Assembly: GCF_020621385.1 (NCBI RefSeq)
Contig: NZ_JAESVA010000001.1
Location: forward strand, 62,001-126,000
Length of the DNA stretch: 64,000 bases
Source of the DNA: Acidisoma cellulosilyticum
Lineage (GTDB): Bacteria; Pseudomonadota; Alphaproteobacteria; Acetobacterales; Acetobacteraceae
Reading direction: 5' to 3'
Part shown: one piece after another, positions 19,306 to 28,841 of the stretch
Layout: every line of letters starts with the position of its first letter
Numbering within the stretch: position 1 is the first letter of the stretch
Made by a program: the position numbers and the translations under genes
Notes under the pieces: generated by a model
The model's input: only the letters and a program-made list of their open reading frames with translations
Database searches by the model: none
What the model was told of the DNA's origin: nothing

Positions 19306-19664
19306 GTGTCTTCGACGCCACCTGCCCAGCCCGTAATGCGTTGGAGCTGATTGCCTCCAAATGGGCGATCCTGGTGCTGACGGCGCTTGAAGACGGCCCC
19401 GTGCGCAACGGTGCGCTGCTGCGCAAGATCGGTGGGCTATCGCAAAAGATGCTGACGCAGACGCTGAAGGATCTTGAATGCAATGGCCTCGTCACCCGCT
19501 GCGACCATGCGGCCAATCTGCCCCATGTCGATTATGCGCTCAGCGATCTGGGCCTCTCCCTCGCCCGCATGCTGATGCAGCTCGATCACTGGGCGGAGGA
19601 GAACTTTCCGGCGCTTGACGCCGCACGGGCCCGTTACGCGGCACAGCGGGCGGGAAAAGACTGA
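19269..19664 (+). CDS. HxlR family transcriptional regulator
   Basis: About 131 residues with the HxlR winged-helix pattern: TCPARNALELIASKWAILVL at the start, LEDGPVRNGALLRKIGGLSQKMLTQTLKDLE as the recognition part, and CNGLVTR followed by VDYALSDLG. The Cys in the N-terminal TCPA is where HxlR members sense oxidants or aldehydes. ATG 19269 is chosen; an ATG at 19197 would add 24 residues with no domain character that are only the antisense of the SMR remnant. The target is unknown; members usually control an adjacent divergent gene, here lost. Confidence 0.82.
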   Translation: MPTDASPAPHPPSVFDATCPARNALELIASKWAILVLTALEDGPVRNGALLRKIGGLSQKMLTQTLKDLECNGLVTRCDHAANLPHVDYALSDLGLSLARMLMQLDHWAEENFPALDAARARYAAQRAGKD

Positions 19665-19685
19665 CGGACGCGACGCCCCCGCCGA

Positions 19686-20159
19686 TCAGCCCTTGGCGAC
19701 GGCCGGCTGCACGCTGATGGTGGCCGACGGCGCGCCATAGACGTCGCGCGCGCGCTTCAGGAAGGCATAGACCATGCGACGCACGGCTTCCGCGAAGACC
19801 GTGCCGATCGCCATCTGCAACACTTTGCTGCGGAATTCGAAATCCACGAAAAAGTCGATCACGCAGCCCTGCGGATCGGGTTTGAAGATCCAGCGGTTGT
19901 TGAGATACTTGAACGGACCGTTTTCGTAATGGACCATGATCGTATGGGAGGGGTCCAGCTTCACGCGGCTGGTGAAGCTCTCCCGGAAGGGACCGAACCC
20001 GATGGTGAGGTCGGCCAAAATCTCCTGTTCCGTATGCGCACGAATGCGCGCGCCGACGCACCAGGGCAGGAATTGCGGATATTTGCCCACATCCGCCACC
20101 AGATCGAACATCTGCTGCGGCGAATAGGGAACGCGCTTTTGCTCGGCGTAGCGCGGCAT
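19686..20159 (-). CDS. Coq10/RatA-type START domain protein
   Basis: A 157-residue SRPBCC protein. It opens with YSPQQMFDLVADVGKYPQFLPWC, the conserved start of the Coq10/RatA (polyketide cyclase) family, and continues with LTIGFGPFRESFTSRV and NGPFKYLNNRWIF. Relatives bind ubiquinone or another hydrophobic ligand and support respiratory electron transfer; in E. coli RatA was described as a ribosome-associated toxin. It overlaps the lipA stop by one base, a conserved alphaproteobacterial pairing. Confidence 0.88.
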   Translation of the reverse strand: MPRYAEQKRVPYSPQQMFDLVADVGKYPQFLPWCVGARIRAHTEQEILADLTIGFGPFRESFTSRVKLDPSHTIMVHYENGPFKYLNNRWIFKPDPQGCVIDFFVDFEFRSKVLQMAIGTVFAEAVRRMVYAFLKRARDVYGAPSATISVQPAVAKG

Positions 20160-21121
20160 CAGTCTGCGGCGACCTTCTTGGCAAGCTGTGCTTCCCGCGC
20201 GGCCTTCAACTGCGCGAAATCCGCATCGGCGTGGTAGGAACTGCGGGTCAGCGGCGTGGCCGAGACCATAAGGAAGCCCTTGGCCCGCGCCAGCGTCGCA
20301 TAGTCGGCGAATTCATCCGGCGTCACGAAACTGGCGACGGAAGCGTGTTTCGGCGTCGGCTGCAGATACTGACCGAGGGTGATGAAATCGACATCGGCGA
20401 TGCGCAGATCGTCCATCACCTGGCCGACTTCGGGCCGCGCTTCCCCTAGCCCCACCATCATCCCGGATTTGGTGAAGATGGTCGGATTGAGCATCTTCAC
20501 ATGGTCCAGCAAACGCAGCGACTGGTAGTAGCGCGCGCCCGGCCGGATGGTCGGGTAAAGGCGCGGCACGGTTTCCAGATTGTGATTGAAGACGTCGGGT
20601 GCGGCTTCCGCGACAGTCTCGACCGCGCCGGGCTTGCGCAGAAAGTCCGGCGTCAGCACCTCGATCGTGGTGTCCGGGGCAGCCCGGCGGATGGCGCCGA
20701 TCACGGCAGCGAAATGCCGCGCCCCGCCATCAGCCAGGTCATCCCGATCGACAGAAGTGATGACGACATGGCGCAGGCCGAGCTTGGCGACGGCGTCCGC
20801 GACGCGATTAGGCTCATCCGTGTCCAAGGCGTCCGGCATGCCGGTGCGGACATTGCAGAAGGCGCAGGCGCGCGTGCAGGTATCGCCCATGATCATCATG
20901 GTCGCGTGGCGCTGGGACCAGCATTCCCCGATATTCGGGCAGGCCGCTTCCTCGCAGACCGTGACCAGCTTGTGATCGCGCATCAGCGCCCGCGTCTCAT
21001 GATAGATCGGGTGTTGCGGCGCACGCACACGGATCCAGTCGGGCTTGCTGCGCGCGACCGGATTATCGGGCCGGTGGGCCTTCTCAGGGTGACGGTGGTC
21101 GATAACCAGACGGGTGGCCAT
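20159..21121 (-). CDS. lipA: Lipoyl synthase
   Basis: A 320-residue radical-SAM enzyme that inserts two sulfurs into protein-bound octanoyl groups. The auxiliary cluster ligands are in [13 protein letters not shown] near residue 56, and the radical-SAM cluster is [10 protein letters not shown] near residue 82. [10 protein letters not shown] at the C-terminus supplies the conserved RSSY serine. It lies downstream of lpdA in the PDH cluster, so the lipoylated E2 and E1-beta domains encoded here are its substrates. The gap to lpdA is 62 bp. Confidence 0.97.
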   Translation of the reverse strand: MATRLVIDHRHPEKAHRPDNPVARSKPDWIRVRAPQHPIYHETRALMRDHKLVTVCEEAACPNIGECWSQRHATMMIMGDTCTRACAFCNVRTGMPDALDTDEPNRVADAVAKLGLRHVVITSVDRDDLADGGARHFAAVIGAIRRAAPDTTIEVLTPDFLRKPGAVETVAEAAPDVFNHNLETVPRLYPTIRPGARYYQSLRLLDHVKMLNPTIFTKSGMMVGLGEARPEVGQVMDDLRIADVDFITLGQYLQPTPKHASVASFVTPDEFADYATLARAKGFLMVSATPLTRSSYHADADFAQLKAAREAQLAKKVAAD

Positions 21122-21183
21122 GGTCCCTATCCTCGCCGGGAGCGGCCTGCGGGCGCAACGCCCACAGGAACAGCTCAGACAGC

Positions 21184-22581
21184 CTAGAAGTGTATGGCCC
21201 GACCGAAGGCGTCAAGCACTGCCTCATGCATGGTCTCGCTGACGGTCGGATGCGGGAAGACGGTTTCCATCAGCTCGGCCTCGGTCGTCTCCATCGTGCG
21301 GCCGATGACATAGCCCTGGATCATCTCCGTCACTTCGGCGCCGACCATATGCGCGCCCAGCAATTCGCCGGTCTTGGCGTCGAACACGGTCTTCACCAGG
21401 CCTTCCGGCTCGCCCATGGCGATGGCCTTGCCGTTGCCGATGAAGGGGAAGCGGCCGACCTTCACCTCATGCCCCGCCGCCTTCGCCTTCGCTTCGGTCA
21501 GCCCGACCGAAGCGACCTGCGGACGGCAATAGGTGCAGCCCGGGATATTGCCGGGATTGAGCGGATGCGGATGCTTGCCGGCAATCAGCTCGACGCAGAT
21601 GACGCCCTCATGGCTCGCCTTATGGGCCAGCCAGGGCGGCCCGGCGACATCGCCGATGGCATAGATCCCGTCGACGCCCGTGCGACCGAAACCATCGACC
21701 ACGACATGCGTGCGCTCGACCTTCACGCCCGCTTCTTCCAGGCCCAGATTTTCGACATTGCCGACGATGCCGACCGCCGTGATCAGGCGATCGACCGTGA
21801 TTTCCTGCGCCTTGCCGGCGATCTCGATGGTGACGGTAACGCTATCCGCGCCCTTCTTCACGCCCTTCACGGCGATGCCGGTATGGATGACCATACCCTG
21901 CTTTTCCAAAGACTTGCGGGCGAAGGCGCTGATTTCCTCATCCTCCACCGGCAGGATGCGGTCCATGACTTCGACGACCGTCACTTTCGCACCCATGTTG
22001 AGGTAGAAGCTGGCGAATTCGATGCCGATGGCGCCCGAGCCGATGACGAGCAAGGACTTCGGCATCATGGTCGGCACCATGGCGTGCTTGTAGTTCCAGA
22101 TCAGCTTGCCATCGGCCTCGATACCCGGCAGTTCGCGGGCGCGGGCGCCGGTCGCGAAGATGATATGCGGCGCCTTCAGCGTGGCGACGGTCTTGCCGTC
22201 CTTCTCGACCGTCAGCGTGTTCTTCGCCGTCAGCTTTCCCTGGCCGTCGACGACGGAAACCTTGTTCTTCTTGAGCAGGAAGCCGACGCCGGTCGCGAGT
22301 TGCTTGGCCACACCGCGCGAGCGCTTCACCACCTTGTCGAGGTCGAATTTGATGTTATCGGCCGAGAAGCCGAATTCATCGAGATGGGCAAGCATATGGG
22401 AAACCTCAGCGCTGCGCAGCAGGGCCTTGGTCGGGATGCAGCCCCAGTTGAGGCAGATGCCGCCCAGATGCTCACGCTCCACCACGGCCGTCTTCAGGCC
22501 AAGCTGGGCCGCGCGAATGGCAGCGACATAGCCGCCGGGACCACCGCCGACGACCACGACATCAAAGCTTTGCTCGGCCAT
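21184..22581 (-). CDS. lpdA: Dihydrolipoyl dehydrogenase (E3)
   Basis: A 465-residue flavoprotein that reoxidises dihydrolipoyl groups with NAD+. The FAD motif [17 protein letters not shown] starts at residue 12. The redox-active disulfide is [13 protein letters not shown] near residue 40, the NAD-binding motif [12 protein letters not shown] near residue 181, and the catalytic His-Glu is in [11 protein letters not shown] near the end. It is part of the PDH operon and most likely serves that complex. Confidence 0.97.
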   Translation of the reverse strand: MAEQSFDVVVVGGGPGGYVAAIRAAQLGLKTAVVEREHLGGICLNWGCIPTKALLRSAEVSHMLAHLDEFGFSADNIKFDLDKVVKRSRGVAKQLATGVGFLLKKNKVSVVDGQGKLTAKNTLTVEKDGKTVATLKAPHIIFATGARARELPGIEADGKLIWNYKHAMVPTMMPKSLLVIGSGAIGIEFASFYLNMGAKVTVVEVMDRILPVEDEEISAFARKSLEKQGMVIHTGIAVKGVKKGADSVTVTIEIAGKAQEITVDRLITAVGIVGNVENLGLEEAGVKVERTHVVVDGFGRTGVDGIYAIGDVAGPPWLAHKASHEGVICVELIAGKHPHPLNPGNIPGCTYCRPQVASVGLTEAKAKAAGHEVKVGRFPFIGNGKAIAMGEPEGLVKTVFDAKTGELLGAHMVGAEVTEMIQGYVIGRTMETTEAELMETVFPHPTVSETMHEAVLDAFGRAIHF

Positions 22582-22617
22582 GAAGTTATTCCTTCGTTTG
22601 CAGGCGTCGGAGCGCCG

Positions 22618-23100
22618 TCAGGATTGCGCCAGTGCGTGAAGCGCCGGTCCGGTCAGGCGCTGGCGGGTCCAGCCATCAAGCGGAAAAGCACCGAGCGAGC
22701 GGTAGAAGCCGATCGCCGAGGCGTTCCAGTTCAGGACATCCCAATCCATGCGGGCGCAGCCTTGCGAGATGGCGCGCTGGGCTAGAAAGTGAAAGATCTT
22801 GCGACCGATGCCAGCCCCGCGATGCGCGGGATCGACATAGATATCCTCCACGAACAGGCCGTGGCGGCCGCGAAAGGTGCTGAAATTGTAGAACCAGACG
22901 GAGAAGCCGGCCGGCTTGCCGCCCAACTCCGCGATCAGCGCTTCGGCCCGCGTGGGCGCGCCGAACAGGGAGGCGTGGAAATCCGCCTCCGTCGCATGAA
23001 CTTCGTCTTCCAGATGCTCGAAGGCAGCCAGCGCCTTCACGAAGCCGAGGATGGTTGGCACATCCTCGGGCGTCGCGAGGCGAAGAGTAACGCCCGCCAT
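22618..23100 (-). CDS. GNAT family N-acetyltransferase
   Basis: A 160-residue acetyltransferase. Motif A is seen as VEDIYVDPAHRGAGIGRKIFHFLA near residue 87, with the acetyl-CoA pyrophosphate loop RGAGIG. The rest (FEHLEDEVHATEADF, AIGFYRSLGAFPLDGW) resembles diamine/spermidine-type acetyltransferases. The substrate is unknown. It sits between pdhC and lpdA with gaps of 22 and 36 bp, so it is co-transcribed with the PDH genes. Confidence 0.88.
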   Translation of the reverse strand: MAGVTLRLATPEDVPTILGFVKALAAFEHLEDEVHATEADFHASLFGAPTRAEALIAELGGKPAGFSVWFYNFSTFRGRHGLFVEDIYVDPAHRGAGIGRKIFHFLAQRAISQGCARMDWDVLNWNASAIGFYRSLGAFPLDGWTRQRLTGPALHALAQS

Positions 23101-23122
23101 ATCCTGTCCCCTATGCTCTCAG

Positions 23123-24409
23123 TCAGAGCATCAGGTTCAGGGGTTCCTGGATGATGGCCTTGAAGGCCTGCAGCCATTCCGCCCCCAGCGCGCCGTCGAC
23201 CACGCGGTGATCGACGCTGAGCGTCGCTGACATGACGGTCGCGATGGCCAGCGCGCCGTCCTTCACCACCGGCCGCGGCTCACCCGCGCCGACCGCCAGA
23301 ATGGCTGCCTGCGGCGGGTTGATGATGGCCTGGAAGTCCTTCACGCCGAACATGCCGAGGTTGGAGATGGAGAAGCCGCCGCCCTGGAATTCCTCGGGCT
23401 TCAGCTTGCCGGCCCGCGCCCGCAGGCCGAGGTCCTTCATCTCGTTGGAGATGGTGGCCAGACCCTTCTGGTCCGCTTTGCGGATAATCGGCGTGATCAG
23501 CCCATCGGGGATCGCGACGGCGATCGAGATATCGACGTCGTCATAGAAAACCACGCCCTCGTCGGTGAAGCTCGCATTGACCTTGGGCACGCGGCGCAGC
23601 GCAAGCGCCGACGCCTTGATGATCATGTCATTGACCGAAAGCTTGAAGGACGAACCGCCGTCCTTGGACGAGCGCGCATTCAGCTCGGCCCGCAGCTTCA
23701 GCAGCGCATCCAGTTCGACATCCATCGTCAGATAGAAATGCGGAACGCTCTGCTTGCTTTCCGTCAGGCGCTTGGCGATGACGCGGCGCATGGTCGTATG
23801 CGGCACCAGCGTATGCGGCGCGCTGATCGGCGCGGATTTGGACGCAGCCGGAGCGGGCGCTGCGGCTGGCGCGGGTGCGGCAGCGGCCGGGGCGGGAGCT
23901 GCGGCAGCCGGAGCAGCCTTGGCGCCTTCGACATCGGCGCGCACGATACGGCCGTTCGGCCCGCTGCCCTTGATGCCGGCGAGATCGACGCCCTTGTCCT
24001 TGGCGATGCGCTTGGCGAGAGGGGACACGAAAATCCGCGAACCTGCGTCATGGCCATTGGCGACCGGGGCCGCAGACGGGGTCGCGGCCGCTTTCGGCGC
24101 TTCCGGAGCCGGCGCGGCAGCAGCGGCCGGGGCTGCCGCAGGCGCCGCGCCATCCGGCACCGCCTCGCCAGCCTGGACCAGAATGGCGATCGGCGCGTTG
24201 ACCTTCACCGCTTCCGTGCCGTCGGCCACCAGGATCTTGCCGAGGATGCCTTCATCCACGGCTTCCACTTCCATGGTCGCCTTATCGGTCTCGATCTCGG
24301 CGATGACGTCACCGGCCTTCACGGCCTCGCCTTCCTTCTTCAGCCAGCGGGCCAGCGTGCCCTCCGTCATGGTGGGGGAGAGCGCCGGCATGAGGATATT
24401 GATGGCCAT
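23123..24409 (-). CDS. pdhC: Pyruvate dehydrogenase complex dihydrolipoamide acetyltransferase (E2)
   Basis: A 428-residue E2 core. The N-terminal lipoyl domain has [10 protein letters not shown] with the lipoylated Lys near residue 43. Two Ala/Pro-rich linkers flank the subunit-binding domain ([20 protein letters not shown] near residue 128). The acyltransferase domain ends with the catalytic [16 protein letters not shown]. It transfers acetyl groups from lipoyl to CoA. It lies 12 bp after pdhB. Confidence 0.97.
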   Translation of the reverse strand: MAINILMPALSPTMTEGTLARWLKKEGEAVKAGDVIAEIETDKATMEVEAVDEGILGKILVADGTEAVKVNAPIAILVQAGEAVPDGAAPAAAPAAAAAPAPEAPKAAATPSAAPVANGHDAGSRIFVSPLAKRIAKDKGVDLAGIKGSGPNGRIVRADVEGAKAAPAAAAPAPAAAAPAPAAAPAPAASKSAPISAPHTLVPHTTMRRVIAKRLTESKQSVPHFYLTMDVELDALLKLRAELNARSSKDGGSSFKLSVNDMIIKASALALRRVPKVNASFTDEGVVFYDDVDISIAVAIPDGLITPIIRKADQKGLATISNEMKDLGLRARAGKLKPEEFQGGGFSISNLGMFGVKDFQAIINPPQAAILAVGAGEPRPVVKDGALAIATVMSATLSVDHRVVDGALGAEWLQAFKAIIQEPLNLML

Positions 24410-24421
24410 GGACTTGCTCCC

Positions 24422-25765
24422 TCAGACGATCTTGCGAACGGCGTCCACAACCCAGGCGGGCTGCGGCAGTGCCAGCTTCTCCAGATTGGCCGCGTAAGGC
24501 AGCGGCACATCCAGGCCATGCACGCGCACCGGCGGGGCATCCAGGTAGTCGAAGCAGTTTTCCATGATCTGCATCGCGACTTCGGCGCCGATACCGGAGA
24601 AGGGCCAGCCCTCCTCCACCGTCACCAAACGGCTGGTCTTCTTGACGCTTTCCACGATGGTCGCGGTATCCAGCGGGCGCAGCGAGCGCAGATTGATGAC
24701 CTCGGCGCTGATACCCTGCTCGGCCAGCGCTTCCGCTGCCTGCATGGCGACGCCGACCATGATGCTGAAGGCAACGATGGTGACGTGCTCGCCGCGCCGT
24801 TCGACCTTGGCCTTGCCGATGGGAAGAACAAAATCCTCATCCGTCGGGCAATCGAAGGTCTGGCCGTAGAGGATTTCGTTTTCCAGCACGATGACCGGGT
24901 TCGGGTCACGGATGGCCGCGCGCAGCAGGCCTTTGGCATCCGCCGCCGACCAAGGGGAGACGACCTTCAGGCCAGGGCAATGCGCATACCAGGACGCGTA
25001 GCACTGGCTGTGCTGGGCGCCGACGCGCGACGCCGCGCCATTCGGGCCACGGAAGGTGATCGGCGCGCCCATCTGGCCGCCGGACATATAGAGGGTCTTG
25101 GCGGCTGAGTTGATGATCTGGTCGATCGCCTGCATGGCGAAATTGAAGGTCATGAATTCGACAATCGGACGCAGCCCGCTCATCGCGGCACCCACGGCCA
25201 TGCCGGTGAAGCCATGTTCGGTGATCGGGGTATCGATGACGCGGCGCGGGCCGAATTCATCCAGCAGGCCCTGGCTGATCTTATAGGCGCCCTGATACTG
25301 GGCGACTTCCTCGCCCATCAGGAAAACATCGCCGTCGGCGCGCATTTCAGCCGCCATGGCGTCGCGCAAGGCTTCGCGGACGGTGATGGGCTTGGTCGGG
25401 CCCCAGTCCTTTTCCGGTGCCGAGGTGGCAACCGTGGGGGCGACGGTCGGAGCGGACGAGGCCACCGCAGCCGGGGCTTCCGCCACCGGAGCAGGCGTCG
25501 GCGCGGGGGCGGCCGCTTCGCCAGCACCGCCACCGATTTCGGCGATCGGCGTGTTCACCGCCACGCCCTCGGTGCCTTCAGCGACCAGGATGGAGGAGAG
25601 CTTGCCCTCATCCACGGCTTCCACTTCCATGGTCGCCTTATCGGTCTCGATCTCGGCGATCACATCGCCGGCCTTGATCTCATCGCCGACATTCTTGAGC
25701 CAGCGCGCGAGCTTGCCCTCTGTCATGGTGGGCGACAAAGCAGGCATCAAAATCTGGGTCGCCAT
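24422..25765 (-). CDS. pdhB: Pyruvate dehydrogenase E1 component beta subunit with N-terminal lipoyl domain
   Basis: A 447-residue E1 beta. The first 80 residues are a lipoyl domain ([10 protein letters not shown], Lys near 43), then an Ala/Pro/Val linker to about residue 120, then the transketolase-like catalytic part ([50 protein letters not shown]). The lipoyl fusion is a known alphaproteobacterial arrangement. It forms the E1 heterotetramer with pdhA, 5 bp upstream. Confidence 0.97.
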   Translation of the reverse strand: MATQILMPALSPTMTEGKLARWLKNVGDEIKAGDVIAEIETDKATMEVEAVDEGKLSSILVAEGTEGVAVNTPIAEIGGGAGEAAAPAPTPAPVAEAPAAVASSAPTVAPTVATSAPEKDWGPTKPITVREALRDAMAAEMRADGDVFLMGEEVAQYQGAYKISQGLLDEFGPRRVIDTPITEHGFTGMAVGAAMSGLRPIVEFMTFNFAMQAIDQIINSAAKTLYMSGGQMGAPITFRGPNGAASRVGAQHSQCYASWYAHCPGLKVVSPWSAADAKGLLRAAIRDPNPVIVLENEILYGQTFDCPTDEDFVLPIGKAKVERRGEHVTIVAFSIMVGVAMQAAEALAEQGISAEVINLRSLRPLDTATIVESVKKTSRLVTVEEGWPFSGIGAEVAMQIMENCFDYLDAPPVRVHGLDVPLPYAANLEKLALPQPAWVVDAVRKIV

Positions 25766-25770
25766 AAGGA

Positions 25771-26781
25771 TCAGGCCTCCACCAGGATATCAGTCCAGAG
25801 TTCTTTGGCATCAGGCTCGGGGCTGGTCTGGGCGAAATCCGCCGCATCCTGCACCACGGCCTTCACGGCATCGTCGATCTTCTTGATCTCGGCCTCGTCC
25901 ACGCCCTGCGCGGTCAGCAGGTGATGCACGGATTCGATGCAGTCGCGCTCGCTGCGCATCTTCTGCACTTCCTCACGCGTGCGGTATTTCGCCGGATCGG
26001 ACATGGAATGGCCGCGATAGCGGTAGGTCTTCATTTCCAGCAGGAAGGGTCCCTTGCCGGCGCGGCAATGAGCGATGGCCTGCTCGGCCGCTTCCTTCAC
26101 GGCGACGACATCCATGCCGTCGACCTGCAGGCCCGGAATGCCCCAGGGGGAACCGTTCTTGGAGAGGTCTTTGGAGGCCGAGGCGCGCTCGACGCTGGTG
26201 CCCATGCCGTAGCGGTTATTCTCGATCACAAAGACGACTGGCAGCTTCATCAGGGCGGCGAGGTTGAAGCTCTCGAAAACCTGACCCTGGTTGGACGCGC
26301 CCTCACCGAAATAGGTGACGGAGACGCTGTCATTGCCGCGATACCAGTTCGCGAAGCCAAGGCCCGCGCCGATGGAGACCTGGGCGCCGACGATACCATG
26401 GCCGCCGTAGAAGCCCTTCGCCTTGCTGAACATATGCATCGACCCGCCCTTGCCGCGGGAATAGCCTGTGGCCCGGCCGGTCAATTCCGCCATCACGCCG
26501 CGGGCCTCCATGCCGGTCGCCAGCATATGGCCGTGATCGCGATAGCTGGTGATGACCTGATCACCTTCCTTCAGCGCGGCCTGCAGGCCGACGACCACCG
26601 CTTCCTGGCCGATATAGAGATGGCAGAAACCGCCGATCAGCCCCATGCCGTAAAGCTGACCCGCCTTCTCCTCGAACCGCCGGATCAGCAGCATGTCGTG
26701 GTAGAAGCGGAGAAGGTCGTCCTTGCCCATTGATACCTCGGGGGTTTTGGTCCGTTTGCGGGGTGCCGCTGCCTGGGCCAT
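25771..26781 (-). CDS. pdhA: Pyruvate dehydrogenase E1 component alpha subunit
   Basis: A 336-residue thiamine-diphosphate-dependent subunit. [28 protein letters not shown] near residue 36 and [19 protein letters not shown] near residue 130 are typical. The ThDP motif runs from [21 protein letters not shown] to [10 protein letters not shown], and the phosphorylation-loop equivalent is [15 protein letters not shown]. It is the first gene of a minus-strand operon that runs through pdhB, pdhC, a GNAT gene, lpdA, lipA and a START gene. Confidence 0.97.
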   Translation of the reverse strand: MAQAAAPRKRTKTPEVSMGKDDLLRFYHDMLLIRRFEEKAGQLYGMGLIGGFCHLYIGQEAVVVGLQAALKEGDQVITSYRDHGHMLATGMEARGVMAELTGRATGYSRGKGGSMHMFSKAKGFYGGHGIVGAQVSIGAGLGFANWYRGNDSVSVTYFGEGASNQGQVFESFNLAALMKLPVVFVIENNRYGMGTSVERASASKDLSKNGSPWGIPGLQVDGMDVVAVKEAAEQAIAHCRAGKGPFLLEMKTYRYRGHSMSDPAKYRTREEVQKMRSERDCIESVHHLLTAQGVDEAEIKKIDDAVKAVVQDAADFAQTSPEPDAKELWTDILVEA

Positions 26782-27152
26782 GCCATTACTCCCTGTCGCC
26801 AGCTTGAGGCCGCGTCATCGAAAACTCTGCAGCGACACCTAGCCATTCCTGCCCGCCGCCACAAGCCGACGGCGAAAAAGCCTTATGTTGCAATGCAATA
26901 TAGGTCGTTAACCGATTTATGGTTAAGTCGCTGATCGGCCTGTCCGACAAGGCATTTGCCCAGACACGGCGTTACCAATCCAGCCCTTATTTCGACCGGT
27001 TATTGCCGGGTGTGGCGGCTTGCCTTCTCAACTCTTGCGGAAAACGGCTTTTGCCACCGTCAAACAGCGACGATCAAGGCGTGTGGCGGATTTTCATTGC
27101 AATATTGCATTGAATTATGTTAGAAAATCTGACATTTTGTGGCCGAGATGTC
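26782..27152. promoter_or_regulatory. Divergent regulatory region between pdhA and the toxin gene, with TGCAAT palindromes
   Basis: A 371-bp gap without a credible gene. It has an AT-rich centre and two related sites: TTGCAATGCAATAT at 26888-26901, about 105 bp before pdhA, and the perfect palindrome TGCAATATTGCA at 27098-27109, about 45 bp before the toxin start. Both could bind one regulator. They loosely resemble TGC-spaced-GCA sites reported for PhaR-type regulators, which is a guess. Confidence 0.4.
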
Positions 27153-28310
27153 ATGACGGAAACCGGCTTGCCACCCTTCGCCTCGTCCTTCACGCATCTA
27201 AGGGTCCCGTTCTGTTTCGTGCCGCAAGGCGCGCCTTTCCCTGCGGACTGGACCGCTGGCCATCCCGGCTGGGTCAAATTCCCCGCGACCCTGCGGATGC
27301 GGCCGGGAGTTTCGATCCCACCGGAACTTCTGCCGCCCGCAGAGGATTGGCCGTCCTTGGCCGAGGTGATCGCGGAGGATCACCCGCGCCCGGGGCGACC
27401 CGATGAGGTCGAACCGCACCCGAGCGATGCGCGTCTGGTCGCGCCACGGATTACCGCACGGTCGAAGTCACCGACGCGCCTATCGGCACGTCATGCGCCG
27501 ACACCCACGCCCTATGCCGGCCCACAGGCATCGACCGCAGGCTTCGCCGGCACGGCTGCGGCCGGCGCCACCGGCCGGGCGGCGCTGATCCGCTCGGCGC
27601 AGGCGACGCTCGACGTTTTCGCGCGACAGGCCGCCGCGCGGGCAGCGGCCCTCGCTGCGGAAGGTCTGACGGAACTCGCGCCCCCGGTCGTCGCCGGTGC
27701 TATCCTGTTGAGGCCGGACTCTGCCGGTGCGGGAGAGGAGCAGGCGCTGCGCCGCGCGCTCGCCGATCGTCACGCACAAAGCGGCCGGTCTTTTGACATG
27801 CCGCCGCCCAGTCCGCCGTTGCCCGGGTTTGTGCCGCCGAGCCTGCCCAAACGCAAAGCCGGCGAAGGCGGCTTCACGCCGTCACTGCCCGCAAAGCCGA
27901 ACCCCGGCTTCACCCCTGCCCCGCCACCGGTCCTGGTCCGCCCCGGCCGCTCGGCGGTCGCGAACAAGCCGGTCATTCTCGACAGCCGGACGGACGAACC
28001 GAGCTATAGTGGCGAGACGGAGCTTTCTAGGATTTTAGTCCCAGGCGGAAAAAGGGTCGGATGGGTGGAAGGATCGAATAAAAATGTGAGAACCGTCACG
28101 CCTCAGCAATTCGAAGAATTGAAGGCAACATTGATCCAAAATGCAAAACCATCTTCATATAAAGGCTATAATGGTAGAGTTTATGTGCTTCCCAACGGCG
28201 ACCTCTTTGGGCTGCGCAAAAGCAATCGCTATGGCGAAACAATCGACGTCCTCCGCAGTGTGACAACTTTGGTGAAAAACGCCTTGAAGGTGCATAAAAA
28301 TGAGCCATGA
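27153..28310 (+). CDS. Putative polymorphic toxin with proline-rich linker and variable C-terminal tip
   Basis: About 385 residues, in three parts. The N-terminus (SFTHLRVPFCFVPQGAPFP, then WTAGHPGWVKFPATLRM) has no signal peptide or known delivery motif. An Ala-rich helical stretch lies near residues 135-185. A Pro-rich linker (FVPPSLPKRKAGEGGFTPSL, ending RPGRSAVANKP near residue 273) leads to a tip of about 110 residues containing RVYVLPNGDLFGLRKSN and YGETIDV. The tip's DNA is clearly AT-richer than the 5' part. The next gene overlaps by 11 bases and the linker is repeated beyond it. I read the tip as a toxin, perhaps a nuclease, by pattern and context; no catalytic residues are assigned. 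The start may also be ATG 27117. Confidence 0.6.
   Translation: MTETGLPPFASSFTHLRVPFCFVPQGAPFPADWTAGHPGWVKFPATLRMRPGVSIPPELLPPAEDWPSLAEVIAEDHPRPGRPDEVEPHPSDARLVAPRITARSKSPTRLSARHAPTPTPYAGPQASTAGFAGTAAAGATGRAALIRSAQATLDVFARQAAARAAALAAEGLTELAPPVVAGAILLRPDSAGAGEEQALRRALADRHAQSGRSFDMPPPSPPLPGFVPPSLPKRKAGEGGFTPSLPAKPNPGFTPAPPPVLVRPGRSAVANKPVILDSRTDEPSYSGETELSRILVPGGKRVGWVEGSNKNVRTVTPQQFEELKATLIQNAKPSSYKGYNGRVYVLPNGDLFGLRKSNRYGETIDVLRSVTTLVKNALKVHKNEP
27864..27972 (+). repeat. Linker direct repeat, copy inside the toxin gene
   Basis: A 109-bp segment encoding the end of the proline-rich linker (from GFTP to RPGRSAVANKP). It matches 28687-28795 without gaps with 13 differences, about 88 percent identity; the last 43 or so bases are nearly identical. 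It marks the boundary where the high-GC backbone gives way to the low-GC tip. Confidence 0.9.
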
Positions 28311-28668
28311 ACGACTGCACAAAAGCGATGGCACAACATTGATCGACTGGATCATCCAAACAACTGCGGAGCTTCCCGTAGACGCTGTTGGATTGTGGCA
28401 AATCATCCCCGAAGCGCGCACCGAATTTGGTCTTGAAGGCGACGAGCTTATCGACTGTGTTGAGCGAACGATATCTGCCCTCCTCGATTGCGGAGCGAAG
28501 CCTGTTCGAGGCGGCGTCGGCACGGATCATGACTGGATTGAGCAGTTTCAATACGGCACACACAAAGATGAGATTGTTGAAAAAATAATCAACGAATGGT
28601 TTGGTTGGGGTCTCGGTAATCCCACGGCGGGGGGCCTTTGGTTCGCGCTGCCGGAACTGTTTGGCTAA
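28300..28668 (+). CDS. Putative immunity protein for the adjacent toxin tip
   Basis: A small acidic protein of 122 residues (LIDWIIQTTAELPVDAVGLW, then VERTISALLDCGAKPVRGG, and IINEWFGWGLGNPTAGGLWF). No signal peptide or membrane segment, so it is cytoplasmic. It overlaps the toxin gene by 11 bases, shares its low GC, and is followed by a displaced copy of the toxin linker, the layout expected of an immunity gene. It belongs to no family I can name. The assignment is from context. Confidence 0.6.
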   Translation: MSHERLHKSDGTTLIDWIIQTTAELPVDAVGLWQIIPEARTEFGLEGDELIDCVERTISALLDCGAKPVRGGVGTDHDWIEQFQYGTHKDEIVEKIINEWFGWGLGNPTAGGLWFALPELFG

Positions 28669-28686
28669 GCGTCAATCGACGCTGAT

Positions 28687-28795
28687 GAAAGCGGCTTCAC
28701 GCCGTCGCCGCCCGTAAAACCGAATCCAGGTTTCTCACCTGCCCCGCCGCCGGTCTTGATCCGCCCCGGCCGCTCGGCGGTCGCGAACAAGCCGG
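28687..28795 (+). repeat. Linker direct repeat, orphan copy after the immunity gene
   Basis: Second copy of the linker repeat, translating as GFTPSPPVKPNPGFSPAPPP then VLIRPGRSAVANKP. It has no start codon or ribosome site of its own and is followed by the hairpin GTGGCGTATCGCCAC. It appears to be the stub of a former toxin-gene 3' end that was pushed downstream when the present tip and immunity gene came in. Confidence 0.85.
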
Positions 28796-28841
28796 CCCGT
28801 GGCGTATCGCCACAAGCCGGCACAGCATCGTTAGAAAAACC

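Noticed and set aside
21190-22785. Plus-strand frame of 531 codons
   Set aside because: Complete shadow of lpdA, whose motifs on the minus strand are unambiguous. High GC keeps the antisense frame open.
26919-27113. Plus-strand frame of 64 codons in the pdhA/toxin gap
   Set aside because: No ribosome site, no domain character, and it overlaps the palindromic regulatory region.
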